Source: Anaerolineaceae bacterium
Lineage (GTDB): Bacteria; Chloroflexota; Anaerolineae; Anaerolineales; Anaerolineaceae
Assembly: GCA_016841365.1 (NCBI GenBank)
Contig: JAENZI010000007.1
Coordinates: 93,575-157,574 of the forward strand
Direction: 5' to 3'
Length of the DNA stretch: 64,000 nucleotides
Position numbers and translations under genes: made by a program. How positions within the stretch are numbered: position 1 is the first letter of the stretch; each line of letters starts with the position of its first letter. The notes under the pieces are model-generated. The model had not been told where the DNA came from. It saw only the letters and a list, made by a program, of their open reading frames with translations, and did not search any database. Below are positions 9,111 through 17,976 of the stretch, piece after piece.

Positions 9111-9130
9111 TAAGAACATATGTTCTATTT

Positions 9131-9159
9131 ATAAAGCGCTTGTTCAGCAGGCGCTTTAT
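9131..9159 (+). terminator. Rho-independent terminator of dnaN
   Basis: A perfect 9-base stem ATAAAGCGC / GCGCTTTAT with an 11-base loop, then a T-rich run TTTAATT, 20 bases after the stop codon. Confidence 0.75.
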
Positions 9160-9234
9160 TTAATTAAAAACGGTACAATACGACAAACACCATTAAAATA
9201 AAGACGAAATCCATTTATTCAAGGTGAATTTCTT

Positions 9235-11580
9235 ATGACCCTGCCCCCCAGCGCAACCGACCGCTTACTCAGTGTTTACCTGGTGCTCTCGCAATACCCG
9301 GTATTGGCTACCCGCGTGCGAGATCTGATGCGCCGGGAATTATTCCGGCAGGGATTCCTTGACCAACAAGATTTTGAACAGGAAGTCATCCAGAAGGCCA
9401 TACAGTCCCAGGAACGTGAGGGATTACAACAACCCCAAATCGAAGAACCCGCAGAGGTGTGGGAGCGGCGCAAATCCATCGTGCGCGACCAGATGACTGA
9501 CTTTTACTTCAGCCATCACCTCAGTTTTGAATTGATCGAAGACCTGATCGAGGAAGTGCTGAACGAGCGCGGCGTAACCACCCGTGAAGCGCTATATGAG
9601 TTCAATCCCGAAATTGCCCCCCAGGAACTTTTATTCAATCAGGGGATGATGATCGAAAGAATGCCCCCTGAGGAACGCAAACACCTGGAACACCGTCTGA
9701 GAGAGATCAAAGTTGTGCTAATCAGGAATATGGTCAGCGATCAACTGCGCTATATCAATATCGCACGCAACTGGTTCACCATTTCTGACTTGGCAGAGAT
9801 TCAACGGCATAAAATCGGGCACGGGCGAATTGGGGGCAAGGCGGCAGGCATGCTGCTGGCGGCACGCATATTACAAGGAAGCAGCCGGGATGACGTCCGC
9901 GAAAACCTGCGCACGCCGGAATCCTATTTTATGGGGTCCGACCTGCTGTACACCTTTGTCTCAGTTAACAACCTGCATCACTGGAATGACCAGAAATATA
10001 AATCTGAAGACGAGATGCGCCGGGATTACCCAAAAATTCTCGAGGAATACGATAAATGTGAATTTCCGCCCAGCGTGACCCAACGACTCGAAATCCTGCT
10101 GACCACCGTCGGCAAACAGCCGCTAATCGTGCGTTCATCCAGCCTGCTGGAAGACAACTTCGGCACAGCATTTGCCGGCAAATACGAGAGTATCTTTTGC
10201 CCCAACCAGGGCACCCTCGAAGAAAACCTTGAAGTCTTGACCCGGTCAATCGCACGGATCTACGCCTCAACCCTCAACCCAAACGCCCTTCTTTACCGGC
10301 GAAGCCGGGGATTGCAGGACTACGACGAACGCATGGCCGTCCTGATCCAGGTGGTCGAAGGCAATCAATTCGGCAATTATTACCTGCCAGACCTATCTGG
10401 CGTGGCTTTCAGCCACAACCAGTACCGCTGGTCACCGCAAATCCGCCCAGAAGATGGGTTCATCCGCATGGTGTGGGGTTTAGGAACCCGTGCCGTTGAC
10501 CGTGTGGGTAACGATTACCCAAGGCTGGTCGCCCTCAGCCACCCAACGCTGCGCCCATCGAATACCGTCAAATCCATTCGTCGGTATTCGCAGCAATACG
10601 TTGACCTGATCGATCTCAAAGACAACCAGATGAAGACCTTGCCCATCGATGATGTGCTGACCGGAGACTATCCTCCTCTGCGATACCTGGCACAGGTAGA
10701 CCAGGAAGGGTATTTCCGATCGATCCGCTCGCGCTTAGTCGACGCCGACCCTTCACAACTCATCCTGACATTCGAAGACCTGCTAAGGCGTACACCCTTC
10801 GGGGAGAGGATGCGATATTTGCTGAATGTGCTCGAAAACGAGTATCAATCCCCCGTAGATATCGAATTTATTGCAGATATCCTCGAGGATAAGGGCAAAC
10901 CCGAGATCAAGCTCTCGCTGATCCAATGCCGCCCATTAAGTTACATGAAAGAAGAAAACCAGGTCAGCCTGCCAAGAAATCTCAATGACGACGAGATCAT
11001 CTTCTCCTCAAGCATCATGGTGGCAGGCGGATGGCTGGAAGAGATCAACCATGTGCTGTTTGTTCCGCCTGAGGCTTACTTCAGCCTGCCCACCCAATCC
11101 GGCCGCAACAAGCTCGAACGCGCCATCGGCAAGCTCAACGGCGCCCTCAAGGGCATGAACTTCATCTGTGTAGGACCCGGACGCTGGGGTACATCCAACC
11201 CCGACCTGGGGGTGCATGTGGATTATGCGGATATTTTCAACACCAAAGCGCTGGTTGAACTCTCGGGCGAAGGAATTGGCCCCGCGCCTGAACCATCACT
11301 GGGTACGCACTTCTTTCAAGATCTGCTCGAAGGACAAATCTTCCCCCTGGCAACTTATATTGGTGAGGACAACTTTAACCGTGAATTCTTCTACGACACG
11401 CCCAACCGCCTGGCTGAATGGATCGAGGTTGAGCCCGATATGTTTGAACGCCTGCGCCTGATCCGCGTCAGCGACTTTAAAGAAAACCAACACCTTGAGC
11501 TGGTGATGAACGGGCAGGAAGGTCGAGCCATCGCCTTTTTAGCCGAATCACCTCGCGGCCGGGATGGCACGCTTCAATAA
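9235..11580 (+). CDS. PEP/pyruvate-binding ATP-grasp protein (PPDK N-terminal domain only)
   Basis: 781 residues. An N-terminal helical region (1-190) of unknown role precedes a domain like the ATP-grasp part of PEP synthase and pyruvate phosphate dikinase: IGGKAAGM (199-206), PLIVRSSSLLED (296-307) and FAGKYESIF (313-321), with a later Asp/Gly-rich segment. There is no phosphohistidine swivelling domain (TGGxxSHxAI) and no C-terminal PEP-binding barrel, so it cannot run a full PEP synthase cycle alone. It could phosphorylate a His on a partner. A single gene after the dnaN terminator; its C-terminal 250 residues are not recognised. Confidence 0.7.
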   Translation: MTLPPSATDRLLSVYLVLSQYPVLATRVRDLMRRELFRQGFLDQQDFEQEVIQKAIQSQEREGLQQPQIEEPAEVWERRKSIVRDQMTDFYFSHHLSFELIEDLIEEVLNERGVTTREALYEFNPEIAPQELLFNQGMMIERMPPEERKHLEHRLREIKVVLIRNMVSDQLRYINIARNWFTISDLAEIQRHKIGHGRIGGKAAGMLLAARILQGSSRDDVRENLRTPESYFMGSDLLYTFVSVNNLHHWNDQKYKSEDEMRRDYPKILEEYDKCEFPPSVTQRLEILLTTVGKQPLIVRSSSLLEDNFGTAFAGKYESIFCPNQGTLEENLEVLTRSIARIYASTLNPNALLYRRSRGLQDYDERMAVLIQVVEGNQFGNYYLPDLSGVAFSHNQYRWSPQIRPEDGFIRMVWGLGTRAVDRVGNDYPRLVALSHPTLRPSNTVKSIRRYSQQYVDLIDLKDNQMKTLPIDDVLTGDYPPLRYLAQVDQEGYFRSIRSRLVDADPSQLILTFEDLLRRTPFGERMRYLLNVLENEYQSPVDIEFIADILEDKGKPEIKLSLIQCRPLSYMKEENQVSLPRNLNDDEIIFSSSIMVAGGWLEEINHVLFVPPEAYFSLPTQSGRNKLERAIGKLNGALKGMNFICVGPGRWGTSNPDLGVHVDYADIFNTKALVELSGEGIGPAPEPSLGTHFFQDLLEGQIFPLATYIGEDNFNREFFYDTPNRLAEWIEVEPDMFERLRLIRVSDFKENQHLELVMNGQEGRAIAFLAESPRGRDGTLQ

Positions 11581-11629
11581 CGCAACATTTTCTAAAACCT
11601 TACTGATAGTTCTATTATGATTGGGTTTA

Positions 11630-12139
11630 TTAGGGCTCTTCGACCTGGATGAATGCTTGGTGCCGGTTCATACGATACCATTTGCCATCCAGCCCCATCA
11701 CGACGCCGCTGCCTCGTACCGCTGCCCATCGTGCGACTTCATACGCCAGCAGTATCCCCATATCCTCCAACTGCGATCTATCCAGCTCGATCACCAAAAT
11801 TTCACTCGCATCTGTAATGCAATCTCGGACCTGAGGAGGCAAACCCTCTGGCAAAACATCCCGCCACAATCCCCCGCCACGCTGATCAGGTCGCATCCAT
11901 CTGTAAACCAGCAGAGGCAAATGACCCCCGCCCCGATACTTGATCACAAAAAATGGGGCCACCAGCGGATCAACCGTTGTAACTTCTAAGGTGGAAACAC
12001 AACCTTCAATCAAGCCCTCATCCAAACCGTATTGCGCGGCAAGCGTGTGAAAATTTGCCTGTAAGAGTTGATCCCGCAATTCCTCCGGGTCTATTGCGCC
12101 AATACTGCGCGGATTAAGCACCATTATCCTGTAAGCCAA
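11630..12139 (-). CDS. Hypothetical protein
   Basis: 169 residues, not recognised. It is soluble, with no signal peptide, no membrane segment and no metal-binding cluster. It has an alternating alpha/beta pattern and a Gly-rich stretch YRGGGHLPLLVYRWMRPDQR near the middle. The frame is clean with good codon use. It begins 38 bases from the first parS site and points away from it, converging with the ATP-grasp gene. Confidence 0.6.
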   Translation of the reverse strand: MAYRIMVLNPRSIGAIDPEELRDQLLQANFHTLAAQYGLDEGLIEGCVSTLEVTTVDPLVAPFFVIKYRGGGHLPLLVYRWMRPDQRGGGLWRDVLPEGLPPQVRDCITDASEILVIELDRSQLEDMGILLAYEVARWAAVRGSGVVMGLDGKWYRMNRHQAFIQVEEP

Positions 12140-12176
12140 CTACCCTCCGACAAATTTTTTGATCAACCCACAGAGT

Positions 12177-12192
12177 TGTTTCACGTGAAACA
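12177..12192. other. parS centromere site 1
   Basis: TGTTTCACGTGAAACA, a perfect 16-base palindrome identical to the ParB-binding parS consensus. It lies in a 190-base intergenic gap upstream of rtcA. Known role: ParB loads here, spreads and drives origin segregation with ParA and SMC. No parA or parB is in the window. Confidence 0.92.
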
Positions 12193-12272
12193 ATCGAGGG
12201 CTTTCTTCAATCGATTTCAATTCAAGTATAGCGCGAATCTGTTCAGATCAAACCTAAACGAAGGGTATCTAA

Positions 12273-12288
12273 TGTTTCACGTGAAACA
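12273..12288. other. parS centromere site 2
   Basis: A second perfect TGTTTCACGTGAAACA, 96 bases from the first and 41 bases before rtcA. Two exact copies in one gap are very unlikely by chance and mark the origin-proximal region, agreeing with the oriC about 6 kb away. Confidence 0.92.
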
Positions 12289-12329
12289 CAATATAATATG
12301 ATTCTGTAAACACCGACAGGAGAAAAGTC

Positions 12330-13379
12330 TTGATTGAAATTGATGGCTCATTTGGTGAAGGCGGCGGCCAAATTTTGCGCAGCAGCCTTTCTTTAGCTGC
12401 GGTGATGAAAATACCGCTCCAGATCCACAATATTCGGGCGAAGCGCTCGCAGCCCGGATTGCGCTCGCAGCATCTTGCCGCAGTGAAAGCGATTGCCAAA
12501 ATCACGCAAGCTGAGCTGCATGGCGCCGAGGTTGGCTCACAAAATGTGACGCTGATCCCAAAGCACACAAAAGGCGGACAGTACCAATTTGAGATCCCCA
12601 CCGCAGGGGCTTTAAGCCTGGTGCTGCAAACCGTCTTCCTGCCGTTGAGCTTTACCGAAAGCCACTCAGCGCTGGTGCTCACAGGGGGTACACATGTGCC
12701 CTGGAGCCCGATTTTCCATTATCTGTCGGAACTGTGGCTGCCTGTTATGGCTGAGCTTGGTTTTCGGATGGACCTTGTATTGGAAAAAGCAGGGTTCTAT
12801 CCGCCGGGCGGCGGGAGAGCTGCAGTCAAGGTGCTCCCGACACACCAGCTCAATCCATTCTATTGCAAAGAGCGCGGTGATCTGTTGAGAATCAGAGGTT
12901 TATCAGGTGTGGCAAATCTTTCGGAGGAGATTGCCAAACGGCAGAAACACCAGGCGCTTAAACGCCTGTATGCCGTTTGCCATGATTCGAAAATCAAAAC
13001 ACTTCAAATGCCCGCCGCCAGTAAGGGAACCTTTATTTTATTGAAGACAGAATTTGAACATTGTGCTCACGCCTGTTTTACGGCTCTGGGTGCACCTGGT
13101 AAGCCTGCGGAGCAGGTGGCAGATGAGGCGGTAGATCAGACACTGGCCTTCTTGCAGACGCAAGCCTGTGTGGACCCACACCTTGCCGATCAACTCCTGC
13201 TGCCATTATCAATCATTGAAGGGGAGTCGCAGTTCACAACCAGCCAAATCACACAACACCTTCTGACGAACGCGTATGTGCTTCAGCTGTTTTTGCCGGT
13301 CAAAATTAAGATTACCGGGGAATTAGGTCAACCGGGCATGGTACAGGTTGAAGGTCGTGCGGTTCCACTTCCTGATTAG
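12330..13379 (+). CDS. rtcA: RNA 3'-terminal phosphate cyclase
   Basis: 349 residues, family length. RtcA converts RNA 3'-phosphate to a 2',3'-cyclic phosphate with ATP through a covalent His-AMP. Visible marks: IDGSFGEGGGQILRSSLSL at 4-22, the RSQPGLRSQHL segment (39-49), FYPPGGGR (157-163) and the adenylated His310 in ITQHLLTN. The start is TTG 12330, with AGGAG eight bases upstream. It stands alone; the usual partners rtcB and rtcR are not adjacent. Confidence 0.93.
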   Translation: MIEIDGSFGEGGGQILRSSLSLAAVMKIPLQIHNIRAKRSQPGLRSQHLAAVKAIAKITQAELHGAEVGSQNVTLIPKHTKGGQYQFEIPTAGALSLVLQTVFLPLSFTESHSALVLTGGTHVPWSPIFHYLSELWLPVMAELGFRMDLVLEKAGFYPPGGGRAAVKVLPTHQLNPFYCKERGDLLRIRGLSGVANLSEEIAKRQKHQALKRLYAVCHDSKIKTLQMPAASKGTFILLKTEFEHCAHACFTALGAPGKPAEQVADEAVDQTLAFLQTQACVDPHLADQLLLPLSIIEGESQFTTSQITQHLLTNAYVLQLFLPVKIKITGELGQPGMVQVEGRAVPLPD

Positions 13380-13495
13380 ACAAAATTACCCGCCCAATAC
13401 AATATAAGATTTTTATTTTAATATATTTAATGACACGACATTGCTATGATAATTAATTTAATATGTTTCTGTGCGAGTAATAAATCTCTACTAAC

Positions 13496-14251
13496 TCAAT
13501 CCCTTTGTGATTCCTCTGGGTAAGCCACCAGCTCTCGGGTTTCCTGCATGTCTTTGCCGTCCAAAATACTGAACCGGTAACCCATCTCTTCTAATAGAGC
13601 AATGGTGAGATGGTGCGCATTGCGGTTGTGGGTATCCAAAAACAGCACCGGCCGGTGAGTCTTAAGCAGGTGGCGAGCACCCTGCAGCGCCTCATACTCT
13701 GCCCCTTCTACATCCAGCTTTATGTAATCCGGCGGGAGCAGTTCACCCTTATCCAGCATCTCATCCAAACAGACCATCCTCACGCGCATCTCGCCTGCCT
13801 CTGAGAGGTGCCCCATTGCGCTGCTGGCGCCTAAATCGAAGTATGCTTCTCCCGAGTGGTCTGAGACCGCGGCTTCGATCACCGAAATTTGGGCCATTTT
13901 GTTCAATTCGATATGTTTTCGTAAAAATTCGATATTTCTCGGCAGGGGTTCAAAGGCAAAGACCTTACCCTCTTTTCCCGTTAAGACGGCTGCCAAAAGG
14001 CTAAAGTATCCCACATTGGCACCAATATCATAGATGACCGTGCCCGGTTCAATTTCAGCTTCAAAGGCCTGGCGCTTATTCATTTCGTAGCTGCCAAGCC
14101 AATAGCCATGTTCACCTGCACCGACAATCCATTTTTTACCCCTAAGTCGGCCTTGAAGGATCGGCATCACCATAGTTTTTGGGATCAACCTTAACGGCAA
14201 GCGTAACAACTTGCCCAAAAAACTCCGATAGTTTATTTTTGAAAAATTCAT
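13496..14251 (-). CDS. FkbM family methyltransferase
   Basis: 251 residues from ATG 14251, which has AAAGG seven bases upstream; an in-frame ATG at 14308 would add 19 residues. The SAM site reads VIYDIGANVGYFSLLAA, followed by VFAFEPLPRN and the late LPPDYIKLDVEGAEYEALQGA, the hallmark of FkbM O-methyltransferases. These methylate hydroxyls on polyketides, glycans or O-antigens. No glycosyltransferase is next to it, so the substrate is open. The 13380-13495 gap downstream is AT-rich and otherwise empty. Confidence 0.85.
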   Translation of the reverse strand: MNFSKINYRSFLGKLLRLPLRLIPKTMVMPILQGRLRGKKWIVGAGEHGYWLGSYEMNKRQAFEAEIEPGTVIYDIGANVGYFSLLAAVLTGKEGKVFAFEPLPRNIEFLRKHIELNKMAQISVIEAAVSDHSGEAYFDLGASSAMGHLSEAGEMRVRMVCLDEMLDKGELLPPDYIKLDVEGAEYEALQGARHLLKTHRPVLFLDTHNRNAHHLTIALLEEMGYRFSILDGKDMQETRELVAYPEESQRD

Positions 14252-14471
14252 ACGATACCTTTTTAGTGACAAAAATTTCTTGTGGGTTATAGAGCAATAG
14301 ATCCACAACCTGACCTGATTATACTAAGGTGTTCAACCGATGCCTAATGTCAGGCTTTACAACTGACATCCTTTATGGATTATAATAATCCCCGGAGTTG
14401 GTCAGGGACGAAAATCGTTTTTTTACGCATTTTGCACCCGACAAGCAGAAAAGTAAATCAGGGTAAGCCCA

Positions 14472-15587
14472 ATGAAAAATAATGGTTACAGCCTTAAATA
14501 TCCGCGCCGCATCTTGATACGCAAGTCGATGACAGCGATTGGGCGGCTGCTCATGTCGCTTCTGGCGGATGTAGAGATCATTGGCAAGGAGAAATTGCCA
14601 AAAAAGGGGCCAATTATTTTAGCCGGCAACCATGTCGCGGTGCTCGAAGCGGTCATGATGGCCGTGTATACTCCGGGCATCGTCGAATTTCTCGCAAACG
14701 GAGATATCCCCTTCGACCCGAATTACGCCTTTATCGTCAAAGCCTATGATCCCATCGGGGTAAACCGGGGCAATCTAGACCGGGAAGGGCTCCAGATGGG
14801 ATTGGATGTGCTCAAACAGGACGGCATCTTAGGCGTTTTCCCTGAAGGCGGCATTTGGAAACCGACTGAAATGCAAGCCCAAATCGGGATTGCCTTGCTA
14901 AGTCACCGTTCAGGTGCCCCCATTTTACCCATCGGTTTCAGCGGCGTCAGGCATGGACTGACGAAAGCCCTGCATTTTGACCATCCCAAATTGACCATGA
15001 ACGTTGGCGATCTGCTTCCCCCGGTTCAAATCAATAACGATGATCTATCAATAAAAACCAACCTTGAAGCAGCATCCAATCAGATCATGGCTGCAATCAA
15101 TGCCCTCGTGCCTGAAACCGAGTTCGAAGACCGCCATCGGCGGAAGAATGAAACCTACACCCTTGAAATCGAAGTGCTGACCACGCAGGAAAGTATTCCT
15201 GTGCCTTCCGAGCTTGAGGTCAGGCATGGGGCGATGTATGCCCGCTTTCTTTACAATCCCACCATGATGGATGTTCTTGTCCGGAACCTTAACCTGCCTC
15301 TCAAACCGATCAAACAGGTCTACCATCAGATAGAACTTGCCCCGTTGATCAACGCATGGCAGAGTATTTTGGCATATCTCAAGATCAACCCCGGATATTT
15401 TACCTACCGGTTTGGTGTTGAAGACGGCCTGGCTGTCAAACAAGCGCTGATCGAATTGGTCAATTTGGCGACTTGGGCGCAAGACGCGGGATATGCCTTA
15501 TCCATCGATCCCATCCGCCTTTATCAGAATGCCAAAACAGGTGCCGAGGTGATTGAACACGGCGGCTGCTTCCCCGCAAGCCTTTAA
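14472..15587 (+). CDS. PlsC-like glycerolphosphate acyltransferase with long C-terminal extension
   Basis: 371 residues. The first 220 match the 1-acylglycerol-3-phosphate acyltransferase fold: NHVAVLEA at 53-60, GVNRG (96-100), and FPEGG (123-127) of the phosphate-binding loop. The catalytic NHx4D motif has Glu59 in place of Asp. The last 150 residues are not recognised; they hold several predicted strands and a helical end, twice the size of a normal PlsC tail. Likely role: phosphatidic acid or lysolipid acylation at the membrane face. The gene has AGGG upstream of its ATG and stands alone. Confidence 0.75.
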   Translation: MKNNGYSLKYPRRILIRKSMTAIGRLLMSLLADVEIIGKEKLPKKGPIILAGNHVAVLEAVMMAVYTPGIVEFLANGDIPFDPNYAFIVKAYDPIGVNRGNLDREGLQMGLDVLKQDGILGVFPEGGIWKPTEMQAQIGIALLSHRSGAPILPIGFSGVRHGLTKALHFDHPKLTMNVGDLLPPVQINNDDLSIKTNLEAASNQIMAAINALVPETEFEDRHRRKNETYTLEIEVLTTQESIPVPSELEVRHGAMYARFLYNPTMMDVLVRNLNLPLKPIKQVYHQIELAPLINAWQSILAYLKINPGYFTYRFGVEDGLAVKQALIELVNLATWAQDAGYALSIDPIRLYQNAKTGAEVIEHGGCFPASL

Positions 15588-15660
15588 CCTTTAGCCGTGC
15601 ACCGCATTTCAGCACTCAAAACACAAAAACATCCCTGATTCCCAGGTAACTAATTCAATA

Positions 15661-17022
15661 TTAGCTCTCAAACTTCAGGATTCTCCCCCACATAGCCGGG
15701 ATATCCAATTTGACATGGTGCGCCTTTACAGCAAAGGACGTTTCTCCATTGAACACATCCCGCAACCTACCTTCATCCCAGGAGACATCCATCTCTATTT
15801 CAGCAGATTCTTCAGCACTATTAATAACCACCAACAATTTTTCCTCGTCAGAAATGCGCTCAAAAGCAAATTGCTGATCTGCAACAAAAACCTGGCGGTA
15901 TTTACCATGCTTTAATCCGTGAGCGTTTTTCCGAATTTGCGCCAACCGGCGAATATCCTGGCTCAATTCAGGAAATTCGTTTTTATCGCGCATGGCTTCA
16001 ATGTCCAGTGCCGGGCGCAGAGGTAAATCCGAATGCTCTGCCTTCACCCCTTCAATGCCCCACTCGCTCCCATAATAGATCGAAGGGATACCGGGCATTG
16101 TAAACAACATAAAATAAAGTGGAAACAAATGTGCCTTGTTCTTCAAGCGGCTTGCCACGCGGTTGACATCATGATTATCAACAAAATTATAAAGATCAAT
16201 CCCCTGATATAAGCCTCCCTCGCCGGATTGACGTTGCAGCGTATGGGCAATTTCAAAGTAGTTGCCATCGTTCAGGCTGGAATATAGCCCTTTGTAAGCC
16301 TCATAATTTGTGACAGATTCAAGTGTATCAGGGTTCGCCCACTGACGATAATCCCCATGGACCACCTCGCCCATCAGCCAGAAATCCGAACGGCGATTTT
16401 TGGTGAAGTCTCGAAGTGCACGCAAAAAGTCAAAATCGATGCTATCAGCCGCATCCAGCCGCAGGCCATCAATCCCAAATTTTTCCATCCACATCCCTAC
16501 AGCATCAAATAGATGTGCCCGCACATCCGGATGTTCGAGGTTGACCTTCACCAGGCTGTAATGCCCATGCCAGCCTTCGTAAGTAAAGGGATCACCCATT
16601 GGGCTCTGACCATCGAACCGCAGGTTATGAAACCAATCTCGATAAGCGGAGTTTTCGCCATGCGCCTGAAGATCTTTGAATGCCCAAAAATCCCGGCCGA
16701 CATGGTTAAATACCCCATCCAGCACAAGGCGCAGTCCACGATCGTGAATCTCCTGTGCCAGACGTGCCATTGTGTCAATATCACCCAACCGCCGGTCAAT
16801 CCGATAGTAATCCACGGTATCATAACCATGGCTGGTCGATTCAAAGACCGGCCCCAGGTAAATGGCGTTGGCGCCTAAAGATCCGATATGATCTACCCAC
16901 GGCAGCAATTGATCAAGCCGATGTATGACGGGTGCATCAAAATCATTTCTGTGTGGGGCGTCAACCAGCCCCAAAGGGTAAATATGATAAAAAATTGCGT
17001 CTTTCGTCCAATTCGTCGTCAT
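15661..17022 (-). CDS. Alpha-amylase family glycoside hydrolase (GH13)
   Basis: 453 residues, cytoplasmic (no signal peptide). The four GH13 regions are in order: DGVFNHVG (102-109), GIDGLRLDAAD (183-193, nucleophile Asp190), GEV (218-220, acid/base Glu219) and FVDNHD (280-285, stabiliser Asp285). The compact size and lack of an N-terminal beta domain resemble maltodextrin- or cyclomaltodextrin-acting enzymes more than large secreted amylases. It ends 56 bases before the TetR gene's end and could be its downstream partner, both on the minus strand. Confidence 0.88.
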   Translation of the reverse strand: MTTNWTKDAIFYHIYPLGLVDAPHRNDFDAPVIHRLDQLLPWVDHIGSLGANAIYLGPVFESTSHGYDTVDYYRIDRRLGDIDTMARLAQEIHDRGLRLVLDGVFNHVGRDFWAFKDLQAHGENSAYRDWFHNLRFDGQSPMGDPFTYEGWHGHYSLVKVNLEHPDVRAHLFDAVGMWMEKFGIDGLRLDAADSIDFDFLRALRDFTKNRRSDFWLMGEVVHGDYRQWANPDTLESVTNYEAYKGLYSSLNDGNYFEIAHTLQRQSGEGGLYQGIDLYNFVDNHDVNRVASRLKNKAHLFPLYFMLFTMPGIPSIYYGSEWGIEGVKAEHSDLPLRPALDIEAMRDKNEFPELSQDIRRLAQIRKNAHGLKHGKYRQVFVADQQFAFERISDEEKLLVVINSAEESAEIEMDVSWDEGRLRDVFNGETSFAVKAHHVKLDIPAMWGRILKFES

Positions 17023-17078
17023 TCTTCAACTTCCAATCATTTTAATAGATAAACCAGAAACAAAAGCTGTTTAAACCT

Positions 17079-17645
17079 TTAACTATAAATGCCGTGCATA
17101 AATTGATGCACCAGCTCATATACCCTTAGATCATCCAGGCTTATTTCGTTGTTTAAATACAACCCGATCACTGCATTGATCTGGCCTAAAAAACCGACTG
17201 CATAACGTGTGTGCCTCCCCCGTAAATTACCATGATCTTCTGCAGCATGGATAAAGACCCCTTCTAATATTTCTCGTTGTTCTCTGGCGAATGGCCAAAC
17301 AGCGTGGTAGGTTTCGCTTTCAGGCGGTGAAAAATACATACCCAGTTGCATGCGGTAAAAAGTGCTATGTTGTTTGGCGACAGAAAAATAAGCCCGGACG
17401 ACACGTTCCAAAGTCAACACAAGATCGCCCTGGTAAAGGGCGGCTTCAACGATGGCTGTCAGCAAATGTCCTGATTCCCGCTTCAGCAGCGCCTCCAGGA
17501 GGCCGCGTTTGCTGCCAAAATAATGATACAGTGTGGGCTTGGTCAGACCGGCTGATTCAACAATCTCCTGCACGCCAACCGCGTCATAGCCCCGGCGGCT
17601 GAATAATTCAAGTGCACGATCCAGTAAGATGTGATCATTTTCCAT
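17079..17645 (-). CDS. TetR/AcrR family transcriptional regulator
   Basis: 188 residues. The N-terminal helix-turn-helix reads ALELFSRRGYDAVGVQEIV then SAGLTKPTLYHYFGSKRGLL (about 12-51), the TetR signature; the rest is an all-helical ligand and dimer domain without recognisable specificity. A 20-base palindrome sits exactly between the -35 and -10 of its own promoter, so it is very likely autorepressed. A near-identical palindrome lies 1.2 kb away at the edge of oriC. The amylase gene follows on the same strand. Confidence 0.9.
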   Translation of the reverse strand: MENDHILLDRALELFSRRGYDAVGVQEIVESAGLTKPTLYHYFGSKRGLLEALLKRESGHLLTAIVEAALYQGDLVLTLERVVRAYFSVAKQHSTFYRMQLGMYFSPPESETYHAVWPFAREQREILEGVFIHAAEDHGNLRGRHTRYAVGFLGQINAVIGLYLNNEISLDDLRVYELVHQFMHGIYS

Positions 17646-17651
17646 ACAATA

Positions 17652-17680
17652 ATACTATACCGTTCGGTATAGTATGTCAA
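17652..17680 (-). promoter_or_regulatory. TetR promoter with operator inside the spacer
   Basis: Minus strand TTGACA (17675-17680), 17 bases, TAGTAT (17652-17657), just ahead of the ATG. The operator ACTATACCGTTCGGTATAGT (17654-17673) fills the spacer, with a single mismatched central pair; a bound dimer would block polymerase. Confidence 0.75.
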
Positions 17681-17727
17681 GTCATTCAATGCCTTTCGAG
17701 TTTGATAACAGACCTTTCCCCCCAATA

Positions 17728-17874
17728 TCAGGTGACGCTGTCACAGGCCGGATGATAAAAAGTCACACCAGACACCCCCGCCGTTAAATGGGCAAGTTTC
17801 ACCTGGCGGATGCCATCAATATCTTCAGGTTTTTCTAAGGCAATCACTAAAGCATTTTTAAGGTCGTCATTCAT
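17728..17874 (-). CDS. Possible small protein, 48 residues
   Basis: A short frame starting MNDDLKNALVIALEKPEDID and ending YHPACDSVT. The amphipathic helix-like composition is protein-like, but no ribosome site is visible and no family is recognised. It could be a remnant of a longer gene. It lies between the OsmC terminator and the TetR promoter. Confidence 0.3.
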   Translation of the reverse strand: MNDDLKNALVIALEKPEDIDGIRQVKLAHLTAGVSGVTFYHPACDSVT

Positions 17875-17917
17875 GCGCTAATTATTGTGTATTTCGTTCT
17901 TTCAATAATCAAGCATA

Positions 17918-17948
17918 AACCCCTTCTGCTTGATTTACAGAAGGGGTT
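17918..17948 (-). terminator. Terminator of the OsmC-family gene
   Basis: A perfect 11-base stem AACCCCTTCTG / CAGAAGGGGTT with 9-base loop, 29 bases past the OsmC stop; the T-run after it is weak. Confidence 0.55.
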
Positions 17949-17976
17949 AAACCAAAATATCTGGAAGAAATCTGAA

